From: Petrimonas sp.
GTDB lineage: Bacteria; Bacteroidota; Bacteroidia; Bacteroidales; Dysgonomonadaceae
NCBI GenBank assembly: GCA_012839475.1
Contig: DUNG01000016.1
Coordinates: forward strand, 124,001 to 188,000
Reading direction: 5' to 3'
DNA: 64,000 nucleotides
How positions within the stretch are numbered: position 1 is the stretch's first letter; each line of letters starts with the position of its first letter. The notes below the pieces were generated by a model that saw only the letters and a list, made by a program, of their open reading frames with translations, was not told the origin of the DNA and searched no databases. This document shows, piece by piece, positions 60,077 to 64,000 of the stretch. The position numbers and the translations under genes were made by a program.

Positions 60077-61639
60077 ATGTTCAAAAGTCACCCTAAAGGT
60101 TTATTAGCCGCCGCCCTATCGAATATGGGCGAACGTTTTGGCTACTACATCATGAACGCCGTACTGGTACTGTTCTTATGTTCTAAGTTCGGGTTGAGTG
60201 AACCCCAGAGCGGCTTAATCTACGCTATTTTCTATACCTTGATCTACGTGCTGAGCCTACCGGGCGGGTACATTGCCGATAAGAGGCAAGATTACAAGGG
60301 AGTGATCACCTCGGGACTGTTCATCATGGCCATCGGGTACGCGTTGCTCGCGATCCCCATTACCAGCACCTCCACGAACCTCGCTTGGCTACTGCCGTTC
60401 ACCTGTGTTTCGCTGCTAATTATCGCGCTGGGTAACGGGTTTTTCAAAGGCAACCTGCAAGCCATCGTGGGGCAGATGTACGACGACTTTGAGGCCGAAG
60501 CCGCGAAAAAAGGCCCCGAAGCGCTTAAAGAGGCGCAAGACAAAAGAGACGCGGGCTTTCAGATTTTCTACGTCTTTATCAACATCGGTGCCCTGGCCGC
60601 CCCGTTTATTGCCCCCCTGCTTCGGAGCTGGTGGCTAGGTATGAACGATTTAACGTACAATGCTGCCCTGCCCGAACTTTGTCACAAGTTCATCAACAGC
60701 GGCGGCAACCTGGTGGGGCAAGATATGCTGAACATCACCAGCCTGGTTAAAGAGGTGGGTGGCACAGCTGTGAACCTGGAATTCTGTCAAAGCTACCTGC
60801 AGATTTTTAACGAAGGGATCCACTACTCGTTTATCGCGTCGGTGGTGATGATGCTTGTATCGGTAAGTATCTTCCTGGCATCAAAGAAACAGTTTCCAAC
60901 CCCGGTTAAAAAGGTGGATACCGAAGTGGTTCAATACACGGCGGAAGAGAAAGCCGCCATGGCCAAAGAGATCAAGCAACGTATGTACGCGCTCTTCGCG
61001 GTGTTGGGGGTCGTGGTATTCTTCTGGTTCTCGTTCCACCAGAACGGGCAGTCGCTCTCGTTCTTCGCCCGCGACTTCGTGGTAACAGCAACTATTCCAC
61101 CCGAGATATGGCAAGCGGTAAACCCATTTTTCGTGATCACCCTGACCCCGATAATCATCGCCCTTTTCGCTTTCCTTGCAAGAAGGGGGAAGAAGGTGTC
61201 CACACCGCGTAAGATTGCCATCGGTATGGGCATTGCCGCCCTGGCGTACATCTTCCTGATGATCTATTCAGGCCTAAAAGGATATCCTTCGGCACTGGAT
61301 TTCAAGGCGTTGGACGTAGGTGTTCAGAACGCCATGAAGGCCGGCCCATGGGTGCTTATAGTCACCTACTTTTTCCTTACCGTGGCCGAACTGTTTATCT
61401 CCCCGCTGGGCATATCGTTCGTGACGAAAGTGGCACCGAAACACCTTCTGGGACTCTGCCAGGGACTCTGGCTGGGCGCCACCGCGCTGGGCAACCTCTT
61501 GATCTGGATTGGCCCGCTAATGTACAACGCGATGCCGCTGTGGCAGTGCTGGTTGGTATTCGCCGTGGTTTGCCTCGTATCCATGGGGGTTATGTACGGT
61601 ATGGTGAACTGGCTGGAGAGGATCACTGGCGATGACTAA
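60077..61639 (+). CDS. POT-family proton-dependent oligopeptide transporter
   Basis: The 520-residue protein has about 14 hydrophobic helices. The N-terminus SNMGERFGYYIMNAVLVLFL holds the ERFxYY motif of peptide transporters, but the first Glu of the usual ExxER is Asn here. Others are GYIADKRQDYKGVITSGLFI, IALGNGFFKGNLQAIVGQMY, AGFQIFYVFINIGALAAPFI and, near the end, FLTVAELFISPLGISFVTKV. POT members import di- and tripeptides with protons. A strong terminator follows, so it is monocistronic. Confidence 0.9.
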   Translation: MFKSHPKGLLAAALSNMGERFGYYIMNAVLVLFLCSKFGLSEPQSGLIYAIFYTLIYVLSLPGGYIADKRQDYKGVITSGLFIMAIGYALLAIPITSTSTNLAWLLPFTCVSLLIIALGNGFFKGNLQAIVGQMYDDFEAEAAKKGPEALKEAQDKRDAGFQIFYVFINIGALAAPFIAPLLRSWWLGMNDLTYNAALPELCHKFINSGGNLVGQDMLNITSLVKEVGGTAVNLEFCQSYLQIFNEGIHYSFIASVVMMLVSVSIFLASKKQFPTPVKKVDTEVVQYTAEEKAAMAKEIKQRMYALFAVLGVVVFFWFSFHQNGQSLSFFARDFVVTATIPPEIWQAVNPFFVITLTPIIIALFAFLARRGKKVSTPRKIAIGMGIAALAYIFLMIYSGLKGYPSALDFKALDVGVQNAMKAGPWVLIVTYFFLTVAELFISPLGISFVTKVAPKHLLGLCQGLWLGATALGNLLIWIGPLMYNAMPLWQCWLVFAVVCLVSMGVMYGMVNWLERITGDD

Positions 61640-61692
61640 TCGTTAACAATGCGTAACGGAATGTAATAAAGCGAAACTTGATTTTGCCTAAC

Positions 61693-61733
61693 AAAGTGAG
61701 AAAGAGGGACAACCCCATTTTCTCACTTTTTTT
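61693..61733 (+). terminator. Rho-independent terminator after the POT transporter
   Basis: AAAGTGAGAAA (61693-61703) pairs with TTTCTCACTTT (61719-61729), followed by a run of seven T. It is 54 bp past the stop codon. Confidence 0.88.
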
Positions 61734-61841
61734 ATCGCGTCACACTGGTAACTAAGAATATCAGCGGTTTAAGCCCAATCGATACTCATTATTATTCGGT
61801 ATCAGCACCTTACCCTACATCGCCAATACAAAAGTTTTCAT

Positions 61842-61849
61842 TAACTTTG
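61842..61849 (+). promoter_or_regulatory. -7 box for dnaE
   Basis: TAACTTTG, an exact TAnnTTTG match, lies 45 bp before the dnaE start. The -33 element is not clear. Confidence 0.5.
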
Positions 61850-61893
61850 CTTGCACGCCTATGTAGCATGTTCAGAAAATCAGTCAAGCAGCT

Positions 61894-64000
61894 ATGAACC
61901 CAACCCTGCTCCCTTTCGTACACCTGCATGTACACTCTCAATACTCCACGTTAGATGGCCAGGCAAGCATTGAAGGTCTGGTCGACAAAGCCTGGTCGGA
62001 CGGAATGAGGGCCATCGCGCTCACCGACCACGGGGCCATGTACGGGATCAAAAAGTTTTACAACTACGTGAAAGCGAAAAACGCGCCTTTCCACGCGGAG
62101 ATAAAGCGGCTTACAAAAGAGATAGAGGCGTTGGAAAGTAACGGTGCGGCGGAAGAGAATGTAGCCCCGTTAAAGGAGCGATTAAAAGCTGAGCAAAAGA
62201 AAATCTTTAAACCCATCATAGGGTGCGAATGTTACGTTGCCCGAAACGACCGTTTCACGAAGACGGACAAAGAGGATGGCGGTGGTTGGCACCTTATCGT
62301 GCTGGCTAAAAACCTGCAAGGGTACAAGAACCTGATCAAGATCGTATCGAAAAGCTGGACCGAAGGGCACTACTACCGCCCTCGCATCGACAAAGAGTTG
62401 CTGGAGCAGTACCGGGAAGGGCTCATCATATCGAGCGCCTGTCTCGGGGGCGAAATTCCCCGGAAAATACTCAACGGCCAAATTGAAGATGCCGAGGAGA
62501 CCGTGCGCTGGTATAAAGGGCTGTTCGGCGGCGATTTCTACCTGGAGCTGCAGCGCCATCAAACAGACCGGCCGGACGCCGACACCACTACCTACGCCCA
62601 ACAGGTGATGGTGAACAAAGAGCTGGTAAGGATGGCCAAGAAATACGACGTCAAGTTGATCGCGACCAACGATGTCCATTTCGAGAACGAGGAGGACGCC
62701 GATGCGCACGATCGGCTGATATGTCTCAGTACCAACAAAGACCTGGACGATCCCGACCGGATGCGCTACACGAAACAGGAGTGGCTGAAAAGCACGGCAG
62801 AGATGAACCGCATCTTCTCGGATATCCCCGAAGCGCTCACCAACACCCTCGAAATAGCTGACAAGGTGGAGTTTTACTCTATCGACCAGCCACCCCTGAT
62901 GCCGTTTTACCCCATCGACCCCGAGTTTGGAACCGAAGAGGGGTACAGGCAGAAGTTCAGCGAGCAGGATCTGATCGAGGAGTTCGGGGAAGAAACGTTC
63001 CACCGATTGGGCGATTACGATAAAGTATTGCGGGTTAAGCTTGAGGCCGACTACCTGAAGCACCTGACCATACTAGGGGCCGAGAAAAGATATGGTATCC
63101 CCCTAACAGATGAGATCATGGAGCGGCTACAATTTGAGCTGGATACCATCAAAAACATGGGGTACCCCGGCTACTTCCTGATCGTGCAAGACCTGATAAA
63201 CGCCGCCCGCGAAATGGATGTGGCCGTCGGTCCCGGCAGGGGATCCGCGGCTGGTTCGGCCGTGGCCTACTGCCTGCGGATCACCGATATAGACCCCTTG
63301 AAATACAACCTGCTGTTCGAGCGCTTCCTCAATCCCGACCGGATCTCGATGCCCGATATCGATATCGACTTCGACGACGAGGGGAGGGGTAAGGTGCTGC
63401 GCTGGGTAACCCAGAAGTACGGGAGCGAGAAGGTGGCACACATCATCACCTACGGTACCATGGCCGCCAAGTCGTCCATCCGGGATGTGGCGCGGGTACA
63501 CAAGCTACCCCTGGCAGAGTCGGACCGGTTGGCCAAGCTGGTACCCGACCGGTCACCCGACGGGAAGAGGATCACGCTGAAAGAGGCGATAGAGCTGGTA
63601 CCCGAGCTGAAAGAGGCAGCCAACAGCAATGACCCTCTGGTGCGTGACACCTTGCGGTACGCCGATATGCTGGAGGGGAACGTGCGAAGCACCGGCGTAC
63701 ACGCGTGCGGGGTGATCATCGGGCAGAGCGATATCTCGGACGTGGTACCCATCAGCACCGCGGAGGACAAGGAGACCAAGGAGAGGCTGCTGGTCACCCA
63801 GTACGAGGGGTCTGCCATCGAGGAGACGGGACTGATCAAGATGGACTTTCTGGGACTCAAAACGCTCTCCATCATCAAGGATGCGCTGGTAAACGTGGAG
63901 ATCAACCGGGGCATAAAAATCGATATCGACACCATCGATATGGAGGACGAGAAGACCTACCGCCTCTACTGCAACGGGCAAACCACCGGCACCTTCCAGT
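61894..64000 (+). CDS. dnaE: DNA polymerase III alpha subunit DnaE, N-terminal part (cut by window edge)
   Basis: The gene runs off the right edge after about 702 codons; the frame is open to the end. ATG 61894 starts NPTLLPFVHLHVHSQYSTLD, the PHP domain, with LTDHGAMYGIKKFYNYV. An insertion of about 50 charged helical residues (about 60-100, HAEIKRLTKEIEALESNGAA) interrupts the PHP domain. The polymerase palm is recognised by GPGRGSAAGSAVAYC and the metal-binding Asp pair D488 and D490 in MPDIDIDFDD; the third Asp fits D651 in LIKMDFLGLKTL. DnaE is the replicative polymerase. It has its own promoter, and the upstream gene ends in a terminator. Confidence 0.96.
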   Translation, partial: MNPTLLPFVHLHVHSQYSTLDGQASIEGLVDKAWSDGMRAIALTDHGAMYGIKKFYNYVKAKNAPFHAEIKRLTKEIEALESNGAAEENVAPLKERLKAEQKKIFKPIIGCECYVARNDRFTKTDKEDGGGWHLIVLAKNLQGYKNLIKIVSKSWTEGHYYRPRIDKELLEQYREGLIISSACLGGEIPRKILNGQIEDAEETVRWYKGLFGGDFYLELQRHQTDRPDADTTTYAQQVMVNKELVRMAKKYDVKLIATNDVHFENEEDADAHDRLICLSTNKDLDDPDRMRYTKQEWLKSTAEMNRIFSDIPEALTNTLEIADKVEFYSIDQPPLMPFYPIDPEFGTEEGYRQKFSEQDLIEEFGEETFHRLGDYDKVLRVKLEADYLKHLTILGAEKRYGIPLTDEIMERLQFELDTIKNMGYPGYFLIVQDLINAAREMDVAVGPGRGSAAGSAVAYCLRITDIDPLKYNLLFERFLNPDRISMPDIDIDFDDEGRGKVLRWVTQKYGSEKVAHIITYGTMAAKSSIRDVARVHKLPLAESDRLAKLVPDRSPDGKRITLKEAIELVPELKEAANSNDPLVRDTLRYADMLEGNVRSTGVHACGVIIGQSDISDVVPISTAEDKETKERLLVTQYEGSAIEETGLIKMDFLGLKTLSIIKDALVNVEINRGIKIDIDTIDMEDEKTYRLYCNGQTTGTFQ

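Overview
The window is chromosomal DNA of a Bacteroidales bacterium of moderately high GC, plausibly near Dysgonomonadaceae (Proteiniphilum/Petrimonas); that placement is inference from gene content, and genus cannot be fixed from sequence reading alone. Supporting signs are the fused LpxC-FabZ, a SusC/SusD pair, the Bat aerotolerance operon, NigD-like, DUF4988, DUF6089 and DUF6242 proteins, a fused DAHP synthase-chorismate mutase, and promoter -7 boxes of the Bacteroidetes type TAnnTTTG. Almost every base is explained by long intact genes. I saw no rRNA, tRNA, CRISPR array, prophage or intact insertion sequence.

Layout. 1-3584 (minus): lipid A genes lpxD, lpxC-fabZ and lpxA, then the start of an agmatine deiminase gene cut by the left edge. 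3753-8879 (minus): two surface lipoproteins sharing a coiled-coil plus collagen-like N-terminal layout, one ending in an Omp28/thioredoxin-like module. 9401-10824: two toxin-antitoxin modules back to back (higBA leftward, mazEF rightward). 10854-19019 (plus): TldD/TldE, a free-standing AlaX-like tRNA-editing domain, an esterase, a SulP anion transporter and a YgiQ radical SAM protein. 19313-32344 (plus): a NigD-like lipoprotein, then a sugar-use region with fucose isomerase and permease, SusC/SusD, and a GH3 glycosidase carrying an unusual N-terminal domain. 32359-35807 (minus): SRPBCC protein, pyrE, comF, recX, prmC. 35850-43978 (plus): ribD, two envelope proteins, uppS, bamA and two Skp/OmpH chaperones, an envelope-assembly block. 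43989-46604 (minus): universal stress protein, a small HTH protein, a 79-bp tandem repeat and a PAP2 phosphatase. 46662-55162 (minus): the complete moxR-DUF58-batABCDE operon. 55499-58671 (plus): tgt, an LptF/LptG-type permease and a periplasmic cyclophilin. 58714-59811 (minus): aroF/pheA-type fusion. 60077-64000 (plus): POT-family peptide transporter and the first 702 codons of dnaE.

Two themes stand out. The envelope is heavily represented: lipid A synthesis, BamA, Skp, LptF/G, undecaprenyl diphosphate synthesis, Bat proteins and many lipoproteins. In addition, short local duplications recur: an 11-bp tandem array, a 79-bp tandem array, duplicated translation-initiation regions, and 13- to 39-nt repeats inside prmC and ygiQ that lengthen the proteins. 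The best candidates for something new are the GH3 fusion, the 79-bp array upstream of the HTH gene, the paired palindromes before fucI, and the repeat-built insertions in housekeeping proteins.
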